Position numbers and translations under genes: made by a program
Source of the DNA: Ahaetulla prasina
Lineage: Eukaryota; Chordata; Lepidosauria; Squamata; Colubridae
Direction of reading: 5' to 3'
DNA length: 64,000 nt
NCBI RefSeq assembly: GCF_028640845.1
Contig: NC_080540.1
Span: 261,089,458-261,153,457 of the forward strand
Part shown: positions 23,831 to 36,953 of the stretch, piece by piece
Layout: every line of letters begins with the position of its first letter
Position numbering within the stretch: position 1 is the stretch's first letter
The notes under the pieces: model-generated
What the model was told of the DNA's origin: nothing
Databases searched by the model: none
Seen by the model: the letters and a program-made list of their open reading frames with translations, nothing else

Positions 23831-24112
23831 CAATATATCAGATTTATGTACAAGAATTATGTGCATAAATTTTTCATATGTTTGTTACACACTACAAAGG
23901 TATATTATAAAAGTAAGATGTATTAAATAAAGGATGAGAAGAAGAAATCTTGGTGTCCAACAACAACTTTGAGTAATAGTCAGGTATGAGTCCACCCTCC
24001 ACACCACAAGCTACTGTGATTACCTAAAAGTAATATGAGTCCATACTGAAATAGATATTGAATTAGTGAAATATTAATTTTTCCCCTATGGAACTTGCTT
24101 AAACATAGTATT
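23831..24112. other. AT-rich spacer
   Basis: Nothing recognised. Confidence 0.4.
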
Positions 24113-25049
24113 TTGTATTGAAATACTTAATACTTAATTAATATTTAATACTTAATAATCGAACGACTAGCCTTGTGGTGCAACCAAAACAATCTGGAAC
24201 TGAACACACTCAAAACCGTAGAAATGGTGGTAGACTTTAGGAAAAACCCCTCCATACTTCCACCTCTCACAATACTTGACAACACAGTATCAACAGTAGA
24301 AACCTTCAAATTTCTGGGTTCTATCATATCGCAAGATCTCAAATGGACAGCTAACATCAAAAACATCATTAAAAAAGGACAACAAAGAATGTTCTTTCTG
24401 CGCCAACTCAGTAAGCTCAAACTGCCCAAGGAGCTGCTGATCCAATTCTACAGAGGAATTATTGAGTCTGTCATTTGCACCTCTATAACTGTCTGGTTCG
24501 GTTCTGCAACCCAACAAGAAAAACACAGACTTCAGAGGATAATTAGAACTGCAGAAAAAATAATTGCTACCAACTTGCCTTCCATTGAGGACCTGTATAC
24601 TGCACGAATCAAGAAGAGGGCCATGAAAATATTTGCAGATCCCTTGCATCCTGGACATAAACTGTTTCAACTCCTACCCTCAAAATGACGCTATAGAGCA
24701 CTGCACAACAGAACAACTAGACACAAGAACAGTTTTTTCCCGAAGGCCATCACTCTGCTAAACAAATAATTCCCTCAACACTGTCAGACTATTTACTGAA
24801 TCTGCACTACTATTAATCGTTTCATAGTTCCCATCACCAATCTCTTTCCACTTATGACTGTATGACTATAACTTGTTGCTGGCAATCCTTATGATTTATA
24901 TTGATATATTGATCATCAATTGTGTTGTAAATGTTGTACCTTGATGAACGTATCTTTTCTTTTATGTACACTGAGAGCATATGCACCAAGACAAATTCCT
25001 TGTGTGTCCAATCACACTTGGCCAATAAAATTCTATTCTATTCTAATAC
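24113..25049 (+). mobile_element. L2/CR1-superfamily LINE 3' end, family B, copy A
   Basis: From about 24160 the plus strand encodes the RT thumb and C-terminal region (LALWCNQNNLELNTLKTVEM, FLGSIISQDLKW, SVICTSITVWFGSATQQEKH). The frame ends at a TGA at 24686, where the codon is inferred to have been an Arg-type codon in the intact family. The 3' UTR ends with CACACTTGGCCAATAAAATT and an ATTCT tail. A 20-bp direct repeat, TTGTATTGAAATACTTAATA, occurs at 24113-24132 and again at 25050-25069, bracketing the copy. An AT-rich filler (24133-24159) sits between the left repeat and the first coding match. Confidence 0.9.
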
Positions 25050-25069
25050 TTGTATTGAAATACTTAATA

Positions 25070-26196
25070 TTCCTAACAAACAGGAAGCAGCAGGTGAAGC
25101 TAAGCAAGATCACATCAAATACCTGTACAATTAGCACAGGGGCCTCCCAAGGCTGTGTGCTCTCCCCACTTCTCTTCTCTCTGTATACCAATGACTGCAT
25201 CTCCAATGATCCATCTGTTAAGCTACTGAAGTTCGCAGATGACACAACAGTGATTGGTCTCATTCGAGACAATGACGAATCCGCATATAGACAAGAGGTC
25301 GAACGACTAGCCTTGTGGTGCAACCAAAACAATCTGGAACTGAACACACTCAAAACCGTAGAAATGGTGGTAGACTTTAGGAGAAACCCTTCCATACTTC
25401 CACCTCTCACAATATTTGACAACACAGTATCAACAGTAGAAACCTTCAAATTTCTAGGTTCTATCATATCGCAAGATCTCAAATGGACAGCTAACATCAA
25501 AAACATCATTAAAAAAGGACAACAAAGAATGTTCTTTCTGTGCCAACTCAGTAAGCTCAAACTGCCCAAGGAGCTGCTGATCCAATTCTACAGAGGAATT
25601 ATTGAGTCTGTCATTTGCACCTCTATAACTGTCTGGTTCGGTTCTGCAACCCAACAAGAAAAACACAGACTTCAGAGGATAATTAGAACTGCAGAAAAAA
25701 CAATTGCTACCAACCTGCCTTCCACTGAGGACCTGTATACTGCACGAATCAAGAAGAGGGCCGTGAAAATATTTACAGATCCCTCACATCCTGGACATAA
25801 ACTGTTTCAACTCCTACCCTCAAAAGCGCTATAGAGCACTGCACACCAGAACAACTAGACACAAGAACAGTTTTTTCCCGAAGGCCATCACTCTGCTAAA
25901 CAAATAATTCCCTCAACACTGTCAGACTATTTACTGAATCTGCACTACTATTAATCGTTTCATAGTTCCCATCACCAATCTCTTTCCACTTATGACTGTA
26001 TGACTATAATTTGTTGCTGGCAATCCTTATGATTTATATTGATATATTGACCATCAATTGTGTTGTAAATGTCGTACCTTGATAAACGTATCTTTTCTTT
26101 TATGTACACTGAGAGCATTTGCACCAAGACAAATTCCTTGTGTGTCCAATCACACTTGGCCAATAAATTCTATTCTATTCTATTCTATTCTATTCT
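25070..26196 (+). mobile_element. L2/CR1-superfamily LINE 3' end, family B, copy B
   Basis: This copy starts earlier in the RT. It encodes LTNRKQQVKLSKITSN, GASQGCVLSPLLFSLYTNDC (RT motif 4) and LKFADDTTVIGLI (motif 5, with both catalytic Asp residues). It then runs through the same thumb and C-terminal region as copy A, with only scattered differences. A 2-base deletion near 25826 shifts the last codons. The 3' UTR is like that of copy A and ends in (ATTCT)n at 26166-26196. An apparent ORF from 24920 to 25834 begins in copy A's 3' UTR, so its first 50 or so residues are not LINE protein. Confidence 0.92.
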
Positions 26197-27692
26197 AAAA
26201 ATGGTAAATAGGGAACTTAAAGAAAAGAAACAAGCCCATCTATGAACAAAAGTATTATCCTTCCTCTTGAAAGATAAACATTCGCAAAAGTGATTGTTTC
26301 CCAAAGGCTCATGAATGAAAACAGTAACACATTATAAATTTCAGTAAAACAACAGTATCTTCAGGAGCAGAAATTTTCTGACAAACTCTAAGGTATTATA
26401 GCCCCATATTCTGTGACAAATTAGTCCATGTTATAAGATTGAAATATTAACACATTCTTTTGACCATAGACCATGATACAGTTTGCTTTCACTGCTAGCT
26501 AGCTGCTTTGTATAATTTATATTTTCCCATTCACTTTGAAAAACTGCAACATAAAATTGAGAAAAAAAACTCCTGTCCTAATTAATGACATAAAGCATAT
26601 ATGTTTAATTTGTAGAAATTGGCTTATTTAAACAGCTATCGTACTTAGGCTACCAATATGTAATTCAGCTAAGGCTGACTAATAATAGAAGCAAGAGACC
26701 AAACTAAGAAGATGCTGAAGATTCAACATAGAGACTTTCCGCTGATTATCCATGTCCATCAGCAAAAACAAAATCAACAAACAAATGAACAAACAAGCAA
26801 ATCAGTATGTGGTAACAACTAACAGTTCCCATGTTTGCCAAATACAACAACTTTCTATACAATTAAGAAAAGCAAAAAACACATGTACTTTCTTATAATT
26901 AAAATTGAAGTTATGTACGATAGGGTTCTACAAATCATTTATCTCATGAATGCATGCAACCCTAAAGCTTTTTGAGTCTTTACAGTAGAAATGTCAAAAG
27001 TAGGGTCAATTTTTTTTTTGGGGGGGGGTTTGGCCTATTCCAATTCATTAACGAATCTTTACATTAAAGAGGGGTTATCATTTAATAACGGCAACTTTGA
27101 TATTTTGGATGAATTTGTGGCGTTTTCTTCATAATCTAAATATGTTCTCAAGCTTCCTGTGGGAAAGAAATAATGCACTCACAAATGTAAAAAGGTTTGA
27201 CATATTTATCATAAAGCAATAACCTGTTAAGGGTTTTTTTTTGTATTTTGCATTATATTTATATAGAAATATATCCTGCCTCACCAGACTCTTGATTTTG
27301 AGAAAAGAAATATGAAACAGGAAACTTTGTTCATCTGTTCTTGGGTTGGACCTTTTTAAATTGCTTTTCCTTCCCAGTTCCATCAACTCAATCTGTCAGG
27401 TTTTTGGTCCCCATCTCTCTGAACTCCACCTATTGCCATATTCTCTCTCTCGCCCTAAGTTTTATGTAGAGCTAAGAAGAATAAACAGAACTGTTGAGAA
27501 AAACCTGTCCAGTTGCATTCAGAACCTCTAAGAGCTGGTGCTGGTTACAGATGGCCTGTTCCCCATCTGTAATGGTCAGAATAATGTTATATGTAAGAAT
27601 GAAACTACTATTGTCTCTAAATTGCAGATTGTATTACTGGTTTCCATGAGATCTGAACTCAGCTTGCTTAGACTGCATGATTATACTGTAGC
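26197..27692. other. AT-rich DNA, nothing recognised
   Basis: No gene or repeat family is supported. A T/G homopolymer pair occurs near 27010-27029. Confidence 0.45.
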
Positions 27693-28765
27693 TTGATAGA
27701 CAAATTCAGTTATCATCTGTACGCTGACGATACGCAGCTGTACTTTTCCACCCCGGACCACCCCAACGAAGCTGTCGAAGTGCTGTCCCGGTGTCTGGAA
27801 GCCGTACGGGTCTGGATGGGGAGAAACAGACTCAAGCTCAATCCCTCCAAGACGGAGTGGCTGTGGATGCCGGCACCCCGGTTCAGTCAGCTGCAGCCGC
27901 AGCTGGCTGTGGGGGGCGAGTTATTGGCCCCAACGGAGAGGGTGCGCAACTTGGGTGTCCTCTTGGATGGGCGGCTGTCGTTTGACGATCATTTGGCGGC
28001 CGTCTCCAAGAGGGCCTTCCACCAAGTACGCTTGGTGCGCCAGTTGCGCCCCTTCCTTGACCGGGATGCCTTATGCACGGTCACTCATGCCCTCGTCACC
28101 TCCCGCTTGGATTATTGCAATGCTCTCTACATGGGGCTGCCCTTGAAGTGCACCCGGAGGCTGCAGTTAGTCCAGAATGCAGCTGCGCAGGTAATAGTGG
28201 GAGCAAGTCGTTGCTCCCATGTAACACCACTCCTGCGCAGTCTGCACTGGCTTCCTGTGGTCTTCCGGGTGCGCTTTAAGATTTTGGTTACCACCTTTAA
28301 AGCGCTCCATGGCTTAGGACCCGGGTACTTACGGGACCGCCTGCTGTTACCTTTTGCCTCCCACCGACCCGTACGCTCTCACAGAGAGGGCCTTCTCAGG
28401 GTGCCGTCCGCCAAACAATGTCGGCTGGCGGCCCCCAGGGGTAGGGCCTTCTCTGTGGGAGCTCCTACGCTCTGGAACGAGCTTCCCCCTGGGTTACGTC
28501 AAGTGCCTGATCTTCGGACCTTTCGCCGTGAGCTGAAAACGCACTTATTTATTCAAGCGGGACTGGCCTAAAATTTTATTGGGGTTATTTATATTTTAAT
28601 GTTTTAAATGGTTTTAAATTTGGCCACCTTATAATATGTTTGTTTTAACTTAATATTTTAATATTTACACTGTGATTTTTTACTTGGCTGTACACCGCCC
28701 TGAGTCCTTCGGGAGAAGGGCGGTATAAAAATTGAATAAAATAAGTAAAATAAATAAATAAATAC
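27693..28765 (+). mobile_element. Family A LINE 3' half, intact truncated frame
   Basis: The frame from 27693 to the TAA at 28569-28571 is uninterrupted for 292 codons. It starts within RT motif 5 (YADDTQLYFSTPDHPNEAVE), so the upstream half of the RT is missing. It runs through LNPSKTEWLWMPAP, SRLDYCNALYMGLPLKCTRR, LHWLPVVFRV and WNELPPGLRQVPDLRT. The 3' UTR has the ACCGCCCT...AGGGCGGT stem-loop at 28695-28724 and an AAATAAATAAATA tail. It is very similar to the copy at 1.2-2.4 kb and looks recent, but is 5'-truncated. Confidence 0.93.
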
Positions 28766-31700
28766 TGTGGATATTGCTTTGAACTATTTTGAATGGATTT
28801 TGGCTGTAATATTCTGCAAAGGTTTTTGGAAGAAAGTTTCATTAAAATGAAGGGAGATTCATTGCAAATTAATTATAGTTCTCATTAAAGCATCATCATA
28901 TCAGATAAATTTACAACCCAAATACTAACAGCATGGTATTTCCTAACTAGAAAACTGTACACAGTTCAGCACTTTAAAAAACAACAACACAAATCCACCG
29001 ATATTATTCCATGCTGGATGTTCATATTATCTTGTACTTCTCAAGGTACAGTATATATACAGTATATTGGAACCACAGTTCTTAGAACTGTAAGTTGGTG
29101 TGTTCTAGATCAGTCAGATGCCCTTCAAAACTTCTACTTTTGCTAATGTAGTCAAAGACCCAGACCCAGAATCTTAATAACCCTTGTTTCAGGTGTTTTG
29201 ACTTATTTGAAAAATACTGTTTTCTCACCTGAAAGGTCTCAAATAAAGACCAAGCAGGCATAAGAGTTTACTAACATGTATTATTTTTTGTTAATTTGAA
29301 TATTGCATTTTAAATTAAACTTACCTTTATTATATACTTGACTCTGTTTTGTGTAGCCTCTGTTTTGATGTAAAAGCTTCAGAGCTTCTGATGAGGCAAT
29401 GAATTAATCCAACCAATCCAACCACACCTGCTTCACCCTGCTAACAAACTGGCATCTGAAGCCTAAAGAGTGCCTGACCTGACTTATTGTGTCTTTCCCC
29501 TCAGCAAAAGTGTCATATCATCACTGGGCCAAAGGTGAATTGCCTAGAGACACCATTGGAATGAATTTTTTGCAGTCCCATTTTGTCAGATATTCAAACC
29601 ACTTCATTTTGAAGAGTGGAGACCTTTAACAATGTCATGTTTGTATTTGCTCAAAATACTGGGGAAGAATACTTGCTGCTGATATGCTCAGATGAATGCA
29701 GCAAAATACGCATTCCAGAATAAAAACAAATTCTATTGCATGTGTATTTTTTTTCTCCGATCAAACGTTTTGCTTGACAAGATTATTATTTCCAGAGGAA
29801 GGAAATATGAAAGATGACACTTGTGCTGACACCTTTAACTTTACTCCTGAAGTTGAATATACCCACTAATGCTTTCAAATGCATAGGGATATCTGTACAT
29901 TGGAATGCTGATGTTCATATGAGTTAAGCAGAAGGACTGAAGTACAAAGTCAAAAACACAGACTGGGTTTCTGCTTCTTGAATCTGCCAAGAGGCTTCCT
30001 GTGGTTGCCAGTTTTCCACTGAAATGTTGCCCTATATTTATAGTTTTCTTAATCCCTACAGCAAAAGAGCCTAATATTCATTTAAAACCCAATAACAATT
30101 AAAACCCCCAATAACAATTAAAACCTGCAATGAGCAACTGCTCCAGCTTTGTTTATTGCAGACATAAATAATCATACTCCAATGAACATGTTAGCATCTA
30201 TGATCTTTTCCTCGAATTAAGGTTGCCTGGAGACCGCTTGCTTTGGCTGCTGTAAATATGACATGAATTATTTCCAGGAAATGGTGTTTTACATGCTGGG
30301 TTTGAAGTAAATTATTTTCTTCTAATATACCTACACAACTGTCACAAGGAATTACACTGCAGATTTAGTGATGTTAAGTGTCAATTGTAATTTGGTGACA
30401 GCCATTTTATTGGCTATGAATATTGCTCTGCCAGGACCTGCTTCTCAGTATGGAGGCCACAGTATCATTAAAAACCAGTGATCCTTCACTGATGACATAA
30501 TTTGACTGGCAGGGAGAGGAGCAGTGAGGGGCTCACTTCCACCTGCACAGAATCTGCTGCGTGTCAGAGATGAATTTGCCTTCAAATTAAAAACAGCACA
30601 GCAGACTAGTGGCGGTGATGTTGCTTGATTTCTTTTAAGGAGTTTCTCTGGAACGGTTACTGAGCAGCTGATAGGAGTCTGCTTTAATATGTCAAACATA
30701 CATATTGTGCAGCCTGTAAACATTTCAAATATTTTTAGCCAGATGGCATAAAGTGAGTTATCTGTGAAATAGTTTTCAGCTGAATTGAGTCACATATCTT
30801 TTTTTTCCCCTTCCCTTTCCTGCATACTCATCTATCCGTCCCTTCTTTTGTCTGTAGTACTACCTCTGCAATAGGCTCAGGGTATTAAATTTAATCTGTT
30901 AAAATGGGAAAAAACATAAAAACCAGTGTTTTAACAGATAAGATAAATCATGCAAGCAGCGTAAAAATTTACAGTAAGAGCAAACCCATAATCGTACATT
31001 CTGAAAATTTTATAAACTGACAATTCAAGTTATGTGTTTTATGCTAATATACAGAACAGCAAGATCTAATAAACTCTGTTATACTCATAAATAGTGGAAA
31101 ATCTGAATAGTGGAAATCACACCGACACATACAACATGCACTTTGCCTGTGAAAAAGGAAATAGATTCTAAGACTTAGTAAATTTAAATCAATACAGCAG
31201 CATTCCATTTTCAGTATTTAAATTAAATTTTTTGCTGCAAGGCATTGCAAGGAACAAAGCAAAGTACCTTAAAAGAAAGTGTTTCCCTGGTAATTTCACC
31301 TAATTTCACACCTATTTGGCAGCTTCTCTTAGCCAATTGGTTTAGTTGAATATGCTGACAACAGTATCCCCTCAAGAATGATCTTGCTGCATAAGGTGTT
31401 TCCTCCTTTGATTTACTCTTTAAATATAAGCATGGAAAATAACTTTTCCTCCACTTTTACCACTATCTTACCATTTAAATGTGCTTTTACATTTTTGCCA
31501 TTGCCATTCTACTTAAAACAAAACAAAACCCCAGATCCCTTTTCTGAACAATAAATAGCATAAATTATTCAGCCAATTTCAGTCTGGTGACATAAATCAT
31601 ACTCTAGTCAATACACTACTTATGACAAATGCTTTGTCTAAAAGACACATACCATTGAGAGTTTAATCAGAAGCCTAAAATATTTCAGTCTTGCTCAGAT

Positions 31701-33616
31701 TTTTTTTTCTTGGCAAGAATTTAAGATATATATATATTTTAAAAAATATTCTTCCATCTTTCAAGAATTGAAGCAAAGGGTGATATTAAGGCCATCTTTA
31801 TTAGCTTATGGATAAATGTCATTAAAAATGGTTTTCCTAATGAACTGGCCAAATCTTGTAACTTTCTGAAATATTAGTCCGTATTGTTTCAAGACATTAA
31901 TCTGAAAGAGTAAATTAGATTTTTGCCACTATAGTTTCATTGGTAATCAAAAATATCCAGTTCAAAACAAAAATTCAGAAAAAATGACTTATAACAAATC
32001 TCTTTCTTCCATTCTCTCTTTAGGGAATGTAAAATTAAAAATCAGAAATGTAAATAGTAATCTCAGTCCACAAATGTTTAGTTCAGTCCACATAAGGGTC
32101 CATACAAGGGGTAAAAAAGGTCAATACAATGGTGTATTGCGTGAAAAAAGGGCAAATCTTTGATACTAATATTGACTCTTGACTTCATCTCCTATCTGGA
32201 TACACCTACATGCCCAATTTCCTTGTGGTCCCCTTATTTTGAGATAATGCCTGAATTCTGGAAAGCCACTGTGACATGGAATGTTATAAGTAGAAAACAA
32301 TCATGGTCAAGCCATTTAACTCTGAATCTTTCTTGATGAATTAAGGCCAGATATTATTTCTCACTCTAATTTACCTCAAATAGTTGTAGTGAAGGCAAAA
32401 ACTGGGTCAAAATAACTAAGGGACTTGGAATTGATATAGTTGTCAGTCTAACATTAGCTCCTATTGTACATCCATGAATGACATGAAAGGTTTGACTTTA
32501 TACACAAAATGGAATTTCTTCCCGGTTGATACTATATAAACTAAACTCCTAATTTGATTATGCTGTAATTTTAAAATTATCCTCAGTATTCCATACTTAA
32601 GGTCACATGTGATGTGTGAAAATATTCATTAAATCAATATAAATATAACATAAAACATACAAAAATGAAACTGAAATGTACTGTAATTGGAGCCATAGAA
32701 ATCAAATGTTCACCCAAGGCTGGCAGAATCAACAGATTGCCTTTATTTTCTCTCCTCTTCCCTCAGAATAGTAAGAAGGGCTGCTCAGAAAAAGGCACTG
32801 TATCTACAGAAAGGCATTTGTTTGTTGTTCAAGAGTTCATTGAATGCAAAGGTTTAGGCATCCTTGGTCAAATAGCATATTTCAATGGATCCCTAAGTGA
32901 GCTGCAATTGAGACAGCTTTATTATTTACTCTTGGAAAGGAGCTATATTGAGCAGTTTTATCACAGTGCTTTAAAACAAGAATTCAATATCTAGTTCAAG
33001 TGCAAACGTTCTGACATTTTCTTCTCACTTGTATTGGTAAATTTTGTTCCACTGAAAAGCTTTTGTTCTTTTTTAAAAATAGGATACTTACCTCTCAGCT
33101 TTTTGAAGAAATTTTTCCTGCTATGAGAATTTCCTGCTATCGGGTATCTTTATGGCAACTTGCCACTTTTGTCAGAATGATGACAGTGGCATCACAACAC
33201 TGTGGTGGCAGCTCTGTCTCTTTTGGATGTGTGTGATGCAGGGATTCATTTAGGACAGGGCAGAGCATGCATCAGGATGATACTACCCAGCTGACATCTG
33301 GCTCCTATTGCCCCCTTTGTAGATGGTACTCATATCTGTTTTTTTAAAAAATCATAATATAAATTCATAATGTACATATATGCATTGCAATTTTTTTAAA
33401 ATTGTGAAATGCTGTGAACAAAATATCAGAACGATACATTGAAATTATTTCTGGAAGAACTGGAACAGATAAACTAGAAAACTGTTCAAAAGCCATTTTT
33501 GAAATAAACGGGTTAATTTAATTTGAATCTTATTTTTATAATTTCCTCTCAACTGACACATCTTGCCTTTAAAAGTATTTTATATAAACACATCCAATGT
33601 ATAGAACACAACAGTA
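28766..33616. other. Long unique DNA, no gene or repeat seen
   Basis: About 4.9 kb with no classifiable repeat. No frame shows a protein family. The segment 30000-30720 is less AT-rich and looks non-repetitive, with closely packed motif-like words; conservation cannot be judged here. Confidence 0.5.
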
Positions 33617-34195
33617 GTACTTATTTATTTATTTATTTGTTAATGTTTTAAAACTGGGTGGTTTGTAATAAAACACAGTAATACATGCTGTCTGAGTTTT
33701 AAAAAACGTGATAATATCAAACCAAGTACAAAATAAAACACAATATAAACTAGGCAGCAACAAGTTGGTCATTCAAAAACTTAAAATACAGTTAAAATTA
33801 AAAATGTGCCACAGTTCTTTTCCTCATAGAAGCCCATGTCTCTTCATTTGGCAAAGGGACCTAGTATGGCAGGGTGGGTCATTGGACCTTAAAGTTCTGG
33901 CAGTTATATACATACAGGGAAAGGCATTCCATCAGGTAACTTAGTCCTAGGCTGTTGAGGGTTTAAAGCTAAAAACCCAGCACTTCAAATTTGGTTTGGA
34001 AATAGACGGGCAGCCAGGGTAGATAGCAAAGAAATGGCATATGTTTATATTGGCCTGTTGGGAGGCTGTCTCTGTCCAGGTAATATTGCAGGTGATAAAT
34101 CAGCCAAACCTGATAAAAGACATTCTACGTCACTGAGGCCACTCGGGCCTCTGGTAACATCTAAACTGTGAATCTACTTCTTTAAGGAGAATGTA
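33617..34195 (-). pseudogene. Ancient L2/CR1-type LINE fragment
   Basis: On the minus strand the words matching GGCAGCC.GGGTAGATAGC and the AGCTAAAAACCCAGCACTTC block mirror the C-terminal coding end of L2-type LINEs (GCTTTAAAGGT..AAACC.GCACCTT.AATTGGAC). An ATTTATTTATTTATTTG run (33620-33639) is the tail. It is very diverged. Confidence 0.5.
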
Positions 34196-34256
34196 GATCA
34201 TTTCTACACATACACTGCACTACTCAGCTGGACAAATGTACCATCTCACAAAAAGT

Positions 34257-34400
34257 AGTATTAAGTTGTTGTTGACTCTTAACAGCAACATGAATAGATT
34301 TTCTCTGTGATGATTTAGCCCCAACTTGGTTCTTCAAGTCTTGCAACAGAGCACTCATTACCTGTAATAGAATATCACATAATGATATGTGAGAATAACT
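34257..34400 (-). mobile_element. Possible SINE or BovB-type 3' segment
   Basis: The minus strand reads GTTAAGAGTCAACAACAACT, preceded by AAATCTATTCATGTTGCT. This resembles the 3' region common to BovB-related retroposons of squamates (GTCGCTAAGAGTCG...CGACTTGACG). Only this segment is seen, and the match is by pattern memory. Confidence 0.35.
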
Positions 34401-34614
34401 TTGAGGGTGCGGGAATGAGATGCTGCCTTGGGAATCATCAGATAAAAGGGGAAAGAGCCCACAATTGCTCAATGGCCAAAGAAAGAAACTGAAAAAGGAT
34501 CTACCCTTATGTATCAGATAGTTAAAAGTGATATCAGGAGATTTGTATTTTCAGACTTGCAAGATTCTGTAAATTTAATCTTACAATAATGTAGAACTAC
34601 TCACCTGGTTGTGT

Positions 34615-34930
34615 CTCCTGTTTAGTTTACCTGGGAGGGCTGACATCAACCATGAAGAATGGCTATATTGGTGTGCCACAGAAGGCCTTCTCCTATATGG
34701 CACCTAAGCTCCAGAATTATTTCTTCAGTATTTAGGAAAAGAGAAAAACTGCATCTCCTTTGCCAAGCTGTTAATGGTTAATTGATTTTAATGGTTCTGA
34801 TTTTATAGAATCAGTAACATTAAAATCAATTAACTGTTAAAAGCTTGGCACAAGCTTTTATATTTGTATATTTTTATTGCTGTAAGCCAATTTGAGTGCT
34901 TATAGACAACAAAACAATTATAATAACATT
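34615..34930 (+). pseudogene. Ancient L2-type LINE 3' end
   Basis: AGAAGGCCTTCTCCTATATG, then CACCTAAGCTCCAGAATTAT matches the decayed coding end GGCCTTCTC.GTGGGAGCTCC...CTCTGGAACGA of the family A type. A 3' terminus like GCTGTAAGCCAATTTGAGTG follows at 34880-34899. In between is an imperfect palindrome (34761-34850). Confidence 0.55.
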
Positions 34931-36953
34931 TTTTTGGCAGCAGTCAACCTCAGAATCAATGCAACCTACTTCTGAGTAAGCTGTTGTGAGATGACCTTAA
35001 GACATAAAACTGTTAGAGTCAAAATTAAATTTGTGAAAGGAGGGAAAAATACTGAAATACAATCAGTATTCCTTAATTTTTAGACTTGAAATTCATTTTC
35101 TGTTATTGAGGCAAAAGACCTACATGCTATGTAAATTATTTCACTAGATTATTGAGGAGACCTTGTTGTCTCTAACTAAGTCAATTACTATTTTTCATCA
35201 TTATGAGAAAAGAGTTTGTATTTTGAAGTAATATGCTTAACTAATCATTAATCTTATGTATTATGGTTCCTTATACATTATATCACTACATTTTCTCTAG
35301 TTATAATAATAATATTAACTACAACTTTTCCATAAGCTTTACAGTAGTATTATAAACAACCATTCAGCTGCCTTATATTAATTGTATTATATTTTACTAT
35401 ATTAATATTTGTACCCCAATTTCTTAATTTTTTACCTTAAATTTTACAATTTTACGACTTTAAAGATTGTTTTCTTCTTAACAATTGTGACTCTTTTGTT
35501 TTGTTTTGTTAGTCAATGACTAAGATAAAATGACTGCCCGACTATGGTTAAGTTCACATTTTTAGCCATGCTACATGACAGCACCTGGTGGATGTCAAGA
35601 AGCTAAGAAAAAATGGATATGGGCAGATCAGAGACTCCAACAGGTCATCAACAAAAACCTAGACTGGAAAGTAAAAAACCCCAAACATTGCCCCCCCCCA
35701 TGTTGTCCCCAAAGAGTCCGACATGAACATACTCATAAAAACACCAGGTATCAAGTTGACTCAAAGCTAATTCATCTTTTACCATTTGTGATGGGGGAGA
35801 AGACTGAACAACTAAAGACACAATAGTTTGCTTAAGCATATAGAATGAATTGTGTGGTAGTGAGGTTTCTAGTCCCCTATGCATTTTGCTGTACTTGTTA
35901 TATGTACTATTTCTTCATTCTGGACTACATTGCTAATTTTTGCAGATCAAGAAAGGTATCTTTTATGGATCAGTAGTTGCTTGTATATAAATGTTATTTA
36001 AGCAGTAGATTTTTCCCCCCCCTTTTGCAAGAAGAGGATAAGAGAGACTAGAAAAAAAGATGCTAGAGAGTAAAGGGGCGTTTTCAACGACTGTTGACTC
36101 TGTTCCCCCAACTGCTGCTTGCTTCAGCCCACACAGGATGCAGTCTCCAACATATTAGTTCTGAGAGCATGGAGCATATTGGCAGAAAATGCTATTGCTG
36201 AATTAAATATGAAATATGGTTTCATAATGTTGGGGAGCGGCATATGTAGTCTATAGCCATTCATTGCTGATTCCAATGCAAACAATGCTTCTTGTATTAT
36301 TTTGCAGTTCATCTAAGGTTATATATAGATCCACAGATAATTTTCTGTTTAGGAGTGAGACAATAAGTTTGACTTAGCTCCCACTCCTCTGACTTCAAAC
36401 AGTTCATGGTCATGAACTTTATGATGCATCATGAACTCACAGCTGTAGCCTTTAATTGCAACAAGATCTCAGTATGTAAAGATATGTCCTAATAAGATGG
36501 AATTTGCAAAACTGTGTCTGCTTCAACTGAAAATGGTTTGGCACTGTCCCCATGCTTTAATACTCATTCACTGTGAATGTGCAGTTTTCTTTCCTGATGA
36601 GACTTGGAAGTTTTTCCCTTGAAAAATGATGTGTCTTATAGATTGCATAGACTAAGCAGTTTTAGCTATGGCAGGGCAATAAAAAAAAAGCATTCTTGCC
36701 ATGGATTCATTCAAGGTGCAAGGACAGGTATTAACCTTGGTCTATTATACCATTTATTTTTTAAGCCAAGATAAAAAAGAAAAAAAAGAAGGAAAGGGAG
36801 AGAGGAGAAACAGAGTAAATGCATTAGTATTTAAATACCCCATTGTCATTGGTGAAAAAAATTATATTAAATCTTAAAATGGATAGGGAGTAATAATGCA
36901 ATATATTTGTGGTATTAATTATAAATTGCTGTTTTAAATTGTCCCAAAGGTGC
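34931..36953. other. Unique AT-rich DNA, no gene seen
   Basis: No gene or repeat can be supported. The open frame at 35575-35826 shows no recognisable domain and no coding context. Confidence 0.45.

Noticed and set aside
32665..32994. 109-residue plus-strand frame as a possible exon
   Set aside because: No family resemblance, no flanking splice pattern of note, and no supporting evidence; it stays only as a frame worth checking against transcripts.
35575..35826. 83-residue plus-strand frame as a possible small gene
   Set aside because: It has no domain, no supporting context and the usual length for chance frames in AT-rich DNA.
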